A DNA stretch of 64,000 nt from assembly GCA_036971475.1 (NCBI GenBank), contig JBAIZL010000006.1, positions 66,113,398 through 66,177,397 on the forward strand, in the 5' to 3' direction. Shown piece by piece: positions 10,301 to 22,489 of the stretch. A program made the translations under genes and the position numbers. Numbering within the stretch: position 1 is the first letter of the stretch; each line of letters begins with the position of its first letter. The DNA is from Prosapia bicincta (Eukaryota > Arthropoda > Insecta > Hemiptera > Cercopidae). The notes under the pieces were generated by a model. It ran no database searches. It was not told the DNA's origin and saw only the letters and a list, made by a program, of their open reading frames with translations.

Positions 10301-10525
10301 TATATATTTTGTACAAATTTTCAGTCGGCATTAAAATATATTTGTATTCGTGCAATCACGTTCAAATACCTTAAGTACATGACGAGTGATGTTAATACAG
10401 TTTTTTTCAAATATTTATTCAACAAGTAAATATTAAAAGCTGGGGTCTAAGCCAGATTCGAACTGAATATGCTTATGTTCAAAATCTAGCGCTTTTGAGA
10501 CAGAGTCAATTATACCACAGCTAGA
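10300..10525 (-). repeat. tRNA-derived SINE, copy 1 (best copy)
   Basis: Read on the minus strand, the head (10521 down to 10439) begins GCTGTGG and ends CCCCAGC, a tRNA-like acceptor stem with six of seven pairs. It contains TGGTATAATTG as an A-box-like piece and AGTTCGAATCTGG as a good B box. The anticodon arm does not pair well, so it is not a functional tRNA. A body follows down to about 10300 with AAAAAACTGTATTAACATC on minus and a TA-rich tail. Body copies at 12465-12590 and 17775-17985 share GATGTTAATACAG or AATGTTAACATAG followed by TTCAAATATT, which supports a SINE family. Confidence 0.65.
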
Positions 10526-10529
10526 AGTT

Positions 10530-12460
10530 TATTTCTCAAAGATATATATAATTTTTTTCTTTTGCTCCTAACTGGTTGTCGTCGAAACTCCACTGTACAA
10601 CATTAAATTTCTGCCATGGTAACCCCACAATATCATAAATAATGTTGAAGGATTAAAAATGAATCACAAGAATAAAATAAAAAATAACCTGGATTAACGG
10701 ATATCGAATCTCAACTCACAAACGGACAATGGGAAAGGAAAGCGAAAAGAAACCACATAACATGCAAGTTACAAAAAAAATAAACCGTATAGATAGTAAC
10801 AAACAAAAATAATATTATAAATAATAATTGCAAGCAAATTCGCTTCTCCATTTTACCATTTAATATTGTTATTCTGACATGGGTTAATACATAAAGTAAA
10901 CTGAAATAGATTTTTCTTGGTTGACTTAAGTAAGAATTCACTTATTTTTTTATGTGTGTTACTTTATATAATCCATGTTTCTTGTATTTTTCTATATTGT
11001 ATATTTAAGTATTTTCAAATAAACATTTCTGAACAATTTTTAAAATTAAAAAAATCTGACGTCATTCTGAAATGATAAAACAATACAATTTTCTGTTTTT
11101 AAATACCTAATTATATTTAGCATAATAATTTCGGAAAGTAGTCTAGTTATAGTAACATAGTGACTCTAACATCTCTCTACATCTAAAGTAACTATTGTAG
11201 GTAACAGCTGATCGACGAAAGGGATCGATTCCCAATCTCCAATTGAAAACGAGAGAAAACAATCATCTGACTTTCTATTGCTCTCATTTAGTTTCATGTT
11301 TGCACACCAGTAGCACTTGTTTCTTTCAAGTGCATTTATCTTTCGTCTGAAATCAGCTGGCCTTGAAACGTTCACAATATAACTGTCGACTTTGTAATTA
11401 CCGGATTAAAAATGACTACTACACTCACCAAAACTTTTTACCGAACTTTTAAATTGTAGATGTCTAACTTTGTCAATTAGTAACTGTGCAAGTCATTTAT
11501 ATTTGTTCAGGTCATTTGTTTATATCAAAAATTGAATTGGATAATAAAATATGTAGGAAAAGGTTGTAATTTTTTTATTATGAGTAGGTTACCAATTGTG
11601 CCATATATATTTTTATTTCTTGAATAGTATATAGTTTTCAAATTTATATTTTTCAAAATAATAAATATTGTATTACAACAAACCTAATTTGGTTTATAAT
11701 AATAGAAATTTACAAAATATTTTCTATTTATATTCATCTCTCAAATTATTATTAAAATTTTATAAAATAAATTTTATTTATTTCTTTATCTAAATATTTG
11801 TTAAAAAATTGCAATACCTTATTATTTATAACATATTATTTATTTAACATATTATTTATAAATCTTGACTCTTTTAAATTCTTTTGCAAAATAAATTGAT
11901 ACTATTTTGGAAATTGGTTTATAAAATGTATATATATACTTGTAAACACAGTTATTTTTATTACTTAAATAATAATGAAAGACGTAACAACTTCATTTTT
12001 GTATTTTATTATAATTTCGTAAAAGTTAACTTTGTGAAAAAGACTTAGAGAATGTGGAGCCTGAAAGTCCGTGATTTGGTCAAGTTTTTTTTTGATACCT
12101 TAGGAAGCCCCCAGAAGGAAAAAGGTATTTCTCATTGAAGAAATCTTTCTCGACGGTTTAAAACCATCCTATTTCTTTGGTGCATGTGTTTCTATTATTA
12201 TCTTAGTTCTGCATATACACAATGCATCGACAACTCCCTCATTGACTGTACTAGGCTAATGGCATCCCTATTCCAAAACTGTGACTCACTTCCACGACCC
12301 TGCATATCACGTCAGTATCTCTATGGAACACAGTGAAGAGTAGAGCTTCATTTTCGTTATTTTAGTACCACAACCGAAATTTTATAATTATTTCTATTTA
12401 ATATTCCTTATTTTATTCCTCCATTTTTTGAATTCCTTCGATTACTTCAAATTCTCCTTA
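10530..12460. other. AT-rich intergenic DNA, nothing recognised
   Basis: Minus-strand open frames of 76 and 69 codons (10711-10941, 11166-11375) lack recognisable similarity. No tandem array or RNA gene seen. Confidence 0.5.
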
Positions 12461-12464
12461 TGTA

Positions 12465-12590
12465 TGCCTTGTACAAATTTCCAATCCTTATAATAAAGTA
12501 CATTCAGGTTTAAATACATATTTTTGAACTTGTTGTGGATGACACTTGATGTTAATACAGTTTTTTCAAATATTAGTTATTTAAATAATT
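12465..12590 (-). repeat. SINE body fragment, copy 2
   Basis: Shares with copy 1, in the same order, TTGTACAAATTT, AAATAC, TGATGTTAATACAGTTTTTT and TCAAATATTA. The tRNA-like head is absent: sequence diverges just after this point. Confidence 0.6.
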
Positions 12591-12594
12591 TTAG

Positions 12595-13095
12595 TTTTGT
12601 ATAGAGAAAAACTTTTCACAAAAGAGCCAAAGTATGTAATTGAGTGAATTAGTCCCATTTCGCTTAAAATAAGCATAACGTATGATTTTATGAAAGAACT
12701 GCTTTTGTGTTATAGGTTATGTGATAGAACAGCTTTTGTAACGCATAAGTAATTTTACTTTGTTTATATTACTGTAATTATTAAATATAAAGTAAATAAA
12801 TTACATTTTTCTTTGTTGATCTAAGTAGTAATTGATTTTAATTTTTTTAAATCTATTTTTTGTTTATATTTTTCATTTTACATAATTCCTGAAAAGCATG
12901 ACAGAGTTTCAGCTTGTCTAAAAGTAATATTTACATCATTCACAACAATATTTTTGCAAAATATTGGTAAAATTAAAAAGTACATAATTTATTTTTAAGG
13001 AAAAACTTTCTGCTATCCTGATAGAGTAGTTCTAAAATCTGTGAGCTTTACAAATCTATACGAGCGTAAATTGTCGATTTATATCGTTATTTTTG
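12595..13095. other. AT-rich intergenic DNA, nothing recognised
   Basis: No features seen. Confidence 0.5.
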
Positions 13096-13099
13096 AAAA

Positions 13100-13360
13100 T
13101 ATTAATGTAAATGTAGCTCAATCAGCCCCAATTCAATACACCTTTTTAAAATAAAACCTACCCAAGTAATGCTCTCAATGCGTCGGTCTTTGTAATATTT
13201 ATAATGTTCCACAGCAAAACGATTCGCTTGTTGAGGCGAGACGTAAACACGAGCCTGTTTGTCTAAATATATATTCAGTGAAGGAAACCTTAGGATTTGT
13301 TCTCGTTGGTTCGGAGTTCCTGTTTGTATTGCTAGATTTACATAAACTGTAGCGGGCTTT
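13100..13360 (-). repeat. Dispersed repeat R2, copy a (contains a 95-codon frame)
   Basis: The minus-strand segment 13349-13288 matches 26673-26734 on plus: CAGTTTATGTAAATC, AAT-CAAAC-GGAAC, GAGAACAAATCC, AAGG. Similarity appears to continue weakly for another 100-150 bp (GACAAA, GTC, AATC-TT, GGAAC). A 95-codon minus frame (13389-13102) covers it, with VYVNLAIQTGTP opposite VYVNPVMQTGTL in the other copy. The alignment keeps the frame for only about 20 codons and then loses it by indels. I do not recognise the protein; a repeat of unknown class is more likely than a gene. Confidence 0.6.
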
Positions 13361-13364
13361 CTAT

Positions 13365-13650
13365 CGGAGCTACGGGGGGAGTTATACAATTCCAGTCAAA
13401 CAATTTGTAAACAAGCGTGATACCAATTTGCTTAGCCATTTGCTTACCAATTCATCAAGGACTCATGCATAATTTAAAAGTATAAGCTTTGTAAGCCTTA
13501 GAGAATGCGTATTATATACTGTTTATATGAATTATATATCGGAATTTATTAATAATATTGTTTTAAACATTGACAGACAACTTTTTTAATGTTTTGCAGA
13601 ATTTTAAAATAACACTAAAGATTAAATTAAATAAAAACAACATCTTACCC
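13365..13650. other. Short AT-rich spacer, nothing recognised
   Basis: No features seen. Confidence 0.5.
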
Positions 13651-13654
13651 CAAA

Positions 13655-13760
13655 TTCAACAATTTTTATTATTTGAGTCATTTGTGAACCACCTCTGAAG
13701 ATGATTACTTTGTAATCAAAATGTACATAAGGTTAAAATAAAAAATTGTTGAATATGATA
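13655..13760. repeat. Fold-back element FB4 around a hammerhead-like motif
   Basis: Left arm ATTCAACAATTTTTATTA (about 13656-13675) is the inverse of AATAAAAAATTGTTGAAT (about 13737-13755). The right side carries the complete motif at 13691-13733; the left partner motif is lost. Confidence 0.6.
13691..13733 (+). ncRNA. Hammerhead-like motif, well-preserved fold
   Basis: Stem I ACCT (13691-13694) with AGGT (13730-13733). Exact core CTGAAGA (13695-13701). Stem II TGATTAC-TTT-GTAATCA pairs over seven positions. The next bases are AAA, so the expected G of GAAA is missing or is the A closing the stem. Stem III ATG-TA-CAT is followed by A. The fold fits a hammerhead with minimal stem III; the G12-to-A change should impair cleavage. 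Confidence 0.5.
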
Positions 13761-13884
13761 AAAAACTATACACCTTAGATTATAAATGGCCGATATAAAT
13801 AATTATTTTTGGTAATTATCTGAAACACTTATTCGAAAATGTAAAACGGATAGGCGTTTGTGGTAATTACAATTCTTAAATCGT

Positions 13885-16800
13885 TCATTTAGCAACGGTG
13901 AAATTACATGAGGTGTGTACCCGCCATGTTTGATATATTAATACAAATTTTTCATCTAGCAAGAGTGAAATAAGGAGGTATGTACCCACCATGTGTGTTA
14001 AATACATTATTTAAATCTTTCATCTAACAACGATGAAATCACAGGAGGTATGTACCCGCTATGTGTGTTAAATACATTATTTAAATCTTTCATCAGGCAC
14101 TATGAAATCACAGGAGGTATGTGTCTGTCATGTGTATTAATTACATTATTAAAATATTTCATCAGGCAATATGAAATCACAGGAGGTATGTGTCTGCCAT
14201 TGTGTTAACTACAGTATTTAAATCTTTCATTAGGCACTAAGAAATCACAGGAGGTATGTATCTGTCATGTGTGTTAATTACATTCTTTAAATCTTTCATC
14301 AGGCACTATGAAATCACAGGAGGTATGTATCTGTCATGTGTGTTAATTACATTCTTTAAATCTTTCATCAGGCACTATGAAATCACAGGAGGTATGTTTC
14401 TGCCATGTGTGTTAATTACATTATTTAAATCTTTCATCAGGCACTATGAAATCACAGGAGGTATGTATCTGTCATGTGTGTTAATTACATTCTTTAAATC
14501 TTTCATCAGGCACTATGAAATCACAGGAGGTATGTATCTGTCATGTGTGTTAATTACATTCTTTAAATCTTTCATCAGGCACTATGAAATCACAGGAGGT
14601 ATGTTTCTGCCATGTGTGTTAATTACATTATTTAAATCTTTCATCAGGCACTATGAAATCACAGGAGGTATGTATCTGTCATGTGTGTTAATTACATTCT
14701 TTAAATCTTTCATCAGGCACTATGAAATCACAGGAGGTATGTTTCTGCCATGTGTGTTAATTACATTATTTAAATCTTTCATCAGGCACTATGAAATCAC
14801 AGGAGGTATGTATCTGTCATGTGTGTTAATTACATTCTTTAAATCTTTCATCAGGCACTATGAAATCACAGGAGGTATGTTTCTGCCATGTGTGTTAATT
14901 ACATTATTTAAATCTTTCATCAGGCACTATGAAATCACAGGAGGTATGTTTCTGCCATGTGTGTTAATTACATTCTTTAAATCTTTCATCAGGCACTATG
15001 AAATCACAGGAGGTATGTTTCTGCCATGTGTGTTAATTACATTATTTAAATCTTTCATCAGGCACTATGAAATCACAGGAGGTATGTATCTGTCATGTGT
15101 GTTAATTACATTCTTTAAATCTTTCATCAGGCACTATGAAATCACAGGAGGTATGTTTCTGCCATGTGTGTTAATTACATTATTTAAATCTTTCATCAGG
15201 CACTATGAAATCACAGGAGGTATGTTTCTGCCATGTGTGTTAATTACATTCTTTAAATCTTTCATCAGGCACTATGAAATCACAGGAGGTATGTTTCTGC
15301 CATGTGTGTTAATTACATTATTTAAATCTTTCATCAGGCACTATGAAATCACAGGAGGTATGTTTCTGCCATGTGTGTTAATTACATTCTTTAAATCTTT
15401 CATCAGGCACTATGAAATCACAGGAGGTATGTTTCTGCCATGTGTGTTAATTACATTATTTAAATCTTTCATCAGGCACTATGAAATCACAGGAGGTATG
15501 TTTCTGCCATGTGTGTTAATTACATTCTTTAAATCTTTCATCAGGCACTATGAAATCACAGGAGGTATGTTTCTGCCATGTGTGTTAATTACATTCTTTA
15601 AATCTTTCATCAGGCACTATGAAATCACAGGAGGTATGTTTCTGCCATGTGTGTTAATTACATTATTTAAATCTTTCATCAGGCACTATGAAATCACAGG
15701 AGGTATGTATCTGTCATGTGTGTTAATTACATTCTTTAAATCTTTCATCAGGCACTATGAAATCACAGGAGGTATGTTTCTGCCATGTGTGTTAATTACA
15801 TTATTTAAATCTTTCATCAGGCACTATGAAATCACAGGAGGTATGTATCTGTCATGTGTGTTAATTACATTCTTTAAATCTTTCATCAGGCACTATGAAA
15901 TCACAGGAGGTATGTTTCTGCCATGTGTGTTAATTACATTATTTAAATCTTTCATCAGGCACTATGAAATCACAGGAGGTATGTTTCTGCCATGTGTGTT
16001 AATTACATTCTTTAAATCTTTCATCAGGCACTATGAAATCACAGGAGGTATGTTTCTGCCATGTGTGTTAATTACATTATTTAAATCTTTCATCAGGCAC
16101 TATGAAATCACAGGAGGTATGTATCTGTCATGTGTGTTAATTACATTCTTTAAATCTTTCATCAGGCACTATGAAATCACAGGAGGTATGTTTCTGCCAT
16201 GTGTGTTAATTACATTATTTAAATCTTTCATCAGGCACTATGAAATCACAGGAGGTATGTTTCTGCCATGTGTGTTAATTACATTATTTAAATCTTTCAT
16301 CAGGCACTAAGAAATCACAGGAGGTATGTATCTGTCATGTGTGTTAATTACATTCTTTAAATCTTTCATCAGGCACTATGAAATCACAGGAGGTATGTAT
16401 CTGTCATGTGTGTTAATTACATTCTTTAAATCTTTCATCAGGCACTATGAAATCACAGGAGGTATGTATCTGTCATGTGTGTTAATTACATTATTTAAAT
16501 CTTTCATCAGGCACTATGAAATCACAGGAGGTATGTTTCTGCCATGTGTGTTAATTACATTATTTAAATCTTTCATCAGGCACTATGAAATCACAGGAGG
16601 TATGTATCTGTCATGTGTGTTAATTACATTCTTTAAATCTTTCATCAGGCACTATGAAATCACAGGAGGTATGTTTCTGCCATGTGTGTTAATTACATTA
16701 TTTAAATCTTTCATCAGGCACTATGAAATCACAGGAGGTATGTATCTGTCATGTGTGTTAATTACATTCTTTAAATCTTTCATCAGGCACTATGAAATCA

Positions 16801-17175
16801 CAGGAGGTATGTATCTGTCATGTGTGTTAATTACATTCTTTAAATCTTTCATCAGGCACTATGAAATCACAGGAGGTATGTTTCTGCCATGTGTGTTAAT
16901 TACATTATTTAAATCTTTCATCAGGCACTATGAAATCACAGGAGGTATGTATCTGTCATGTGTGTTAATTACATTCTTTAAATCTTTCATCAGGCACTAT
17001 GAAATCACAGGAGGTATGTTTCTGCCATGTGTGTTAATTACATTATTTAAATCTTTCATCTAGCAACACTGAAATCACAGGAAGTATTTACCTGAAATGT
17101 GTGTAAAATTCATTGTTTAAATCTTTCATCTAGAATTCTTCTGTAAGGAACGGTGAAATCATGAGAATTCGTCTT
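13885..17175. repeat. 69-bp tandem array (about 47 units)
   Basis: Unit of 69 bp with landmarks GAAATCACAGGAGGTATGT, CTG(T/C)CATGTGTGTTAATTA, CATT(C/A)TTTAAATC, TTTCATCAGGCACTAT. About 41 nearly identical units (14256-17085) are flanked by divergent ones on both sides (13885-14255 and 17085-17175). Two main variants differ at three linked sites: A (TATCTGTC plus TTCTTT) and B (TTTCTGCC plus TTATTT). Recombinant C (B front, A back) and one reciprocal D also occur. Because 69 is divisible by three and the unit lacks a stop in one frame, 684- and 245-codon open frames appear. The A/B differences are all amino-acid changing (Y/F, S/P, F/L), so I regard the frames as non-coding. Confidence 0.95.
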
Positions 17176-17179
17176 TCAA

Positions 17180-17770
17180 GTTTACGTTGAATAGTTTTAC
17201 ATAAAACTGGAATACGCAATTTTTTAAATTAATTTCCCATTTTTCATCTCTCTTAATATAAACACGTTCTATTTAATTATACCCCGTATAGTTAGATGCA
17301 ATTTCCAGTCGTCCCCGTATTATTTTCTCTTTGAATAATTTATTACATGCGATCAATTCAAACAGGCAACAATTGCCGGGATATTTTATATGAATGGAAA
17401 AGTCGGTAAAGTAGTTTACATTTTCGTACCAATTACGTAGGCACTGAAGATGGAATCAGAAAGGCGTATTTCCTTTGCATCCAAGATTACAAGGTACAGC
17501 TAAATAAAAGCCTCATTATGTCCGTGAAACCTTTGATAACAACGCAACAGTCTGTTATTAAAGGAACGAAGACTTCATTGTAAAGACAGCTTATTTGCTT
17601 CTATGAAAATTTCACGCAAGTATACTGCAAAAATAACCCATTACTGAGGACTATTTACAAAAATAAAGAAAAATGTTTAGTGTTACTTTTATGTTGCTTT
17701 CATTTAGGCCTATAGATCCTGTATAGTAATGATTTGTTTTCAAGTCCTACTATTAGTTCACACTCTTTCT
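17180..17770. other. Intergenic DNA, nothing recognised
   Basis: Slightly less AT-rich than its surroundings. No frame, RNA or repeat partner seen. Confidence 0.5.
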
Positions 17771-17774
17771 ATAA

Positions 17775-17985
17775 ATATCTTGTACCCATTTTCATTAGCT
17801 TATAACATATTTTTCTATTCATCCACTCAAGTTAAAATAAATGATTTTACCCATAGTGTATGATAACTAATGTTAACATAGTTTATTCAAATATTTATTT
17901 AATTTCAAAAGATTGTATCTTTAGGTTGGCTTTAAACTGATTCAGTACATGTTTGAAAATCCAGCTACAAAAATATGTATTTCAT
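17775..17985 (-). repeat. SINE copy 3, degenerate, with tRNA-like head remnant
   Basis: Body landmarks CTTGTACCCATTTTCA, CTAATGTTAACATAG and TTCAAATATTTATTT correspond to copy 1. The head remnant TTTAAACTGATTCAGTACATG then TTTGAAAATCCAGC lines up with GATTCGAACTGAATATGC then GTTCAAAATCTAGC of copy 1, after loss of the B-box match. Confidence 0.5.
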
Positions 17986-17989
17986 CTAG

Positions 17990-18520
17990 AATGGTTAAAT
18001 GAAAGATATTTTATTAACGATTGAAATTATGTATGTATAAATAAATATTTTATACACTAGAGGTAGTGGTTCATTAGTAATTATTTTACAAAAAGTTACT
18101 AAAATAGGTTTTATTTGACCTAAGTAGTATTACATCCTGTCGTTCGTTATGGTTTCCATTGCTATGAATGTGTGATTATTTAATTTTGTTAAACAATAAT
18201 ATTCATCTGATTTTGAAATTAGAAAGTTTAATTGTCAATATACCCTACTTCACTTTTGTTGGAAATATTTAAATACATTTGTGTACATTTTTTTAGAATA
18301 TATCTCTTTGTTGAAACGTTTCGGAAAAACTCCATTTCAAAAACTTGAAGTAGTACTTAAAACCAACTGTTCTAGACATTAGTACAGGTAATTTCTAAAG
18401 AAATAAAAATACTTTAATGTTAGGAAAAGTAGAAAATTGTAATCGACTGTATAGAAAGTGTAAGATATCTATACTTATATATTTTGTTGGACTGTATATT
18501 AAAATTGAATTATTCATTTA
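17990..18520. other. AT-rich intergenic DNA, nothing recognised
   Basis: No features seen. Confidence 0.5.
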
Positions 18521-18524
18521 TACA

Positions 18525-18605
18525 GTACAGTTTCGGAAGCGTGTCATCATTTTTCACTCTAAAACAAAACTCTAATGTTTCGAAACTATAAATCACGTTA
18601 CGTTT
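18525..18605 (-). repeat. Two degenerate hammerhead-like motifs, GATTTATAG subtype
   Basis: On minus, GTGATTTATAGTTTCGAAAC (18602-18580 area) and AATGATGACACGCTTCCGAAAC (two adjoining pieces, 18553-18528 area) each end in CGAAAC. The GATTTATAG-CGAAAC form recurs at 19131-19170, also on minus. The upstream CTGA box is lost. Confidence 0.35.
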
Positions 18606-18644
18606 AAAGCACCTAGCTACGAAAAAGTAGAAAAATATACAGTG

Positions 18645-18745
18645 CTCCAAAGAGAATCGATCTTCTAGCTAGGGCTGTTTTAGACTCAAGATAGGTGATT
18701 AATTGACAGAAACGTGCTCGATTACTCAGTGCGCCATGATGGTAC
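18645..18745 (-). repeat. tRNA-like SINE or tRNA pseudogene, degenerate
   Basis: On minus, ATGGCGCACTGAGTAATCG followed by AGCACGTTTCTGTC looks like the D-arm and start of the anticodon arm of a tRNA (A-box-like TGGCGCACTGAG). About 45 bp later AAGATCGATTCTC resembles a B box with one change. No closed acceptor stem. Tentative. Confidence 0.4.
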
Positions 18746-18749
18746 GATG

Positions 18750-19125
18750 CAGGCGGTCTGTCAATCTCCTATGTCAGAACAACAAGTGTTCGTGGGATCT
18801 TTGCTCGAAATGGCACTGGGGCGGCATACACATTTCCAGATTTGATCTCGGAAAGAAAACTTGGAAAATCTTGGTATGTCTAATAAATATGTGTTTAATA
18901 GTGCCTGGTATTACAGTACATCTGGTATTACAAGACTGTCGTTTTTAAGAATGAGAGCGTACAGTAATGGTTTTTCCTGTAATATATTTATTTAAGTTTT
19001 TCTACAATGGATAGGATATTAGAAAGATTAGAAAATGAGATATTATATTTTAAAACGTATAAAAACGATAAATTATACCACTTTTAAATTATTATTTCGG
19101 ACTTTCGCCGTCGTTTTTGCACGAA
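18750..19125. other. Intergenic DNA, nothing recognised
   Basis: An 81-codon plus frame (18703-18948) starts in the tRNA-like copy and has no recognised similarity. Confidence 0.5.
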
Positions 19126-19130
19126 AACAA

Positions 19131-19170
19131 CTAGACCTATACGACGTTTCGGCACTATAAATCATCTTTG
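19131..19170 (-). ncRNA. Degenerate hammerhead-like motif
   Basis: On minus, CAAAGATGATTTATAG then TGCCGAAACGTCGTATAGG. It keeps GAAA, a short ACG-U-CGU stem III, a following A and then TAGG; the CTGAAGA box has become CAAAGA. Placed in the family by order of elements. Confidence 0.35.
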
Positions 19171-19174
19171 TCTG

Positions 19175-22027
19175 TAGCTAACGAAAAAGACAAATGCAAT
19201 TTTAATAGGGTATAAAGTCATGTATAATCTATTTTAATTTGTTGAAGATTTTTTTTAACGTATAAATGTAATAAAAACAAAGACCTTAAAAACAAAAAGG
19301 GCTTTTAAAATCCAATAACCAATCTTTCCATGACCCAGAAATTTAATAAGTCAATAAATCTCTTGTAATCGTCAAAGTCCTCGCTGAGTTAATTAAAACG
19401 AAACCGATATTAAAAATGAAAATCTTTTTAAAATTTGTAAATATTTAACCGCTTTCAGAGTATTGACAGAGGCGAACGGCTCCTTCCTTGACACGTGGGG
19501 AAATGATCACTCCTTCGAATGAAGCTGAACAGTCATTAAATAATAAATTAATTACTATATCAAAGTTATATTATTATATAAATAAATACAATGTTATTAT
19601 CATTCAAATACAGATCACATTCAAATACGATGTTATTACTCTTTATGTATTTTTAAAATAATTGTTTTCTTACTAAATTAATTGCTGTTGCTATTGTTAT
19701 TATTATTATTATTACGATTAGTGTTTAAATAAATGCGGTTGGCTTGTGAGTTAGGTATGCATAGCTCGCAAGTAAACCACATTTGTTTAGACAATAATCT
19801 CTGCGAGAATTATTACTATTATTATATGATATAACTATCATTTCAACAATTATAATTCATTGGAATAATAGATCTATAATTATCTGTGTTTTCACAAGTT
19901 TCAGATTTATATACATTTATTGATATACATTATTGTTTATTTACTCATATGTAGGAATATTGTATCCTGTTTTAAATGGTTTGTGGTGATCAGGGAATTT
20001 TACAAAAATCAATATGCAAATTTCCTCTTAGATAATGATCTGGTAGGAAAAAATGCAATTATAATTGAATACAGATAAAACGCATCTTTTTATTGCAAGA
20101 TAGTTAGTTTTTTTCTTGTTTTTCAGCTGCACAATTTATGTAATACCTTAGTAAATGATTGTTTCTTTCTGTTTAGATATATTATCTAACCTGATACCTG
20201 ACAGGATGTAGCCCGTCCTTGTAGTAGGTACAGTAAATGTTTAAAAACGCGTTCAATTTACAAATAAAGTATGCATATAGTTTATATATTACATTACACA
20301 CAATGTATATTATTGTGGTTTCGAAAGTTTATAGAATAAGATATTACAGATCGCCTAAATACGAATAAGATAAGGGGTAAATTGTTTCTTTTCAATATTA
20401 CTTTTTTTATATAGGCTAATGACAGTTTCTTTTCAAGAGCTCAATTTTAAATTAAACAATTATAGAACATAACTTACTATTTATAAAATATATAACATTT
20501 TAATGATTATAACAATATATGTTATAACCTGAAGGAATTTCGGAAAGGAATTCGAAACTTTGAGTGTTTAAAAAGCAAAATTGTCTGTGATCTGTCACTA
20601 GCCTATATAAAAATAATTATTAGTTATTACCAGACAATAAATTTTAAAAAAATAATATTGTTAAAATGATCAACAGTGAAATTAGAAAAATTAAATTTTG
20701 AATGTAAATAAGTTAAATTTCTATATTTCACAATAACTAAATTTTAAACCGTGAGCAAGCGTTACTTCTTTTTTACATAAATACAAGAGTTTTTAAAATT
20801 ATTGAAAAAAATATATAAACATTTTATTTCCTATATGTTTTGTGAACGCTGGAAGACGCTCTTTTAGTAAGACGATCAATTAAATTGTCAATAATTTACA
20901 GGTAAAAAGTAAATCCATATTATTCTTCCATAATATGAATAGTATCCATTTTATCCTTTCGATAAATAAATGAGCTATAAATAATGTAAAATTGGAAAAC
21001 AAATTTTAAATATCAAAAAGTTGAAACCTTTGAAAAGTTGAAGATCTTGTGTACTATATAAGAGCATTAAAGTTGAGATAATTATTAATAATATTCGTTT
21101 GTAAAAATTTCATAATATAAATTTTGTATGAAGTATATTTTAGATTCATAAATTATACAGTTTTATATTAAAACTATGTAGAAAAATAATTAAAACTAAA
21201 GAAATATGAATTGTCTCCCAACTGATTAACGTTGGAACTTTATTACATTCAATGGATATCAGTGTTTGGTAGTGTTCTATGATCAGTAAAGAGTAATAAA
21301 TAAATATATTGTAATAAATATTTAGGTTATACTTCAGCTATTGATTAGTGTATGTTTCTTTGCATTGAATAGTAAAGTATGTAATTTTCGAGAATGTCGA
21401 GAATTGATCAAATATTTTGGTTATTGTAAAAGGGATTTTTTAATTGATAAAATAACGCCTGGTTGGTTATAGTGCTACAGGAGGACGCAGGACGCCTGTC
21501 TTGTCTAACTGTATCTCTACTAAACACCATGTGGATATTTTTATACGTTCTGCAATATAAACTTCTACCAACAAATTAAATTTTTGAGGTTAGGCTCAAA
21601 ATAACTCACCAATATAAATATGTCTGCGAGCATTTTGTTTTCTCATGATAGCATATACTTTGAATATTATCATCACTAAAATAATACAGGATCTTTTATT
21701 GCAATGGAAAAAAATCGTTTTTCAATTCAATTATTTTGAGAAAATTATTGTCTAAAAGAGTGTTGTAAGCGACATAGCTCCATTTACAAGATATAGAGTA
21801 TTCGTTGGAGTATCTATTGTCCATTTCAAGTTTCCAACAATCCTGCAATGTGTTTATTTCCATTAAAATCGGGTCCACTTTTTATCTACAAATTCTAGGA
21901 ATGTTTAGAATTCTAGAATATCTCACACACCTTTGAAGCTAAAGGTTTTAGTTTAACAATTTTAAGGTTTTTCACAAACCATTCTATCATGGAGTTTATT
22001 TATTTTATGTATTCCAATAAATCAAAG

Positions 22028-22030
<3 letters not shown>
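19175..22030. other. AT-rich intergenic DNA
   Basis: Contains a short TTA-rich run (about 19695-19715) and no convincing gene. The 60-codon minus frame at 21696-21878 has no recognised similarity. I see no repeat partner for this stretch elsewhere in the window. Confidence 0.5.

Positions 22031-22031
<1 letters not shown>

Positions 22032-22114
<83 letters not shown>
22032..22114. repeat. (TA)n microsatellite, about 40 units
   Basis: Uninterrupted TA dinucleotides. The minus-strand frame across it (22005-22187) is a by-product encoding alternating Ile-Tyr. Confidence 0.98.
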
Positions 22115-22116
<2 letters not shown>

Positions 22117-22485
22117 CACATAAAATACCTATTGCCTACTAAATCCTTACAAAATGTCATATAAAATCCAATTGACAAAAAATACAAAATGACGTTTTCA
22201 AAAGCATGAATTCCAAACTATTCGTGTAGTTTAAAACACCCAAAGCACGCTCCCCACATTTACTTTGTGATTGTTTATAATGCCAGGAAACTGCTCAATT
22301 TATTGGACGACAATTAAGCCCCGGTCAATCCAATTAAATGCTTCTATGATTTATAACGAACATGATATGAGCTATAAATAGCTAAAACCTATTAACCACA
22401 CGTGCTTTTCATTAAACTCCTGATTCAATTGTAAGGCAATCACCTTCAATGAAAATTACTAAAAAACTTCTCGTCGTCTTTTAGT
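22115..22485. other. Intergenic DNA, nothing recognised
   Basis: Ends in a weak hairpin, ATTACTAAAA with TTTTAGTAAAT (22456-22488), immediately before the hammerhead-like motif. Confidence 0.5.
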
Positions 22486-22489
22486 AAAT

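Noticed and set aside
10439..10521. Functional tRNA gene (Gln-like TTG anticodon)
   Set aside because: The anticodon stem does not pair and the acceptor has a mismatch. The body and related copies show it is a SINE head.
14256..17063. Long plus-strand frames (684 and 245 codons) as a repetitive membrane-protein gene
   Set aside because: They are translations of the 69-bp tandem array. The variant sites are all amino-acid changing, the frame ends wherever a monomer has CACTAA, and there is no non-repeat coding sequence on either side.
22005..22187. 60-codon minus frame
   Set aside because: It encodes alternating Ile-Tyr from a (TA)n microsatellite.
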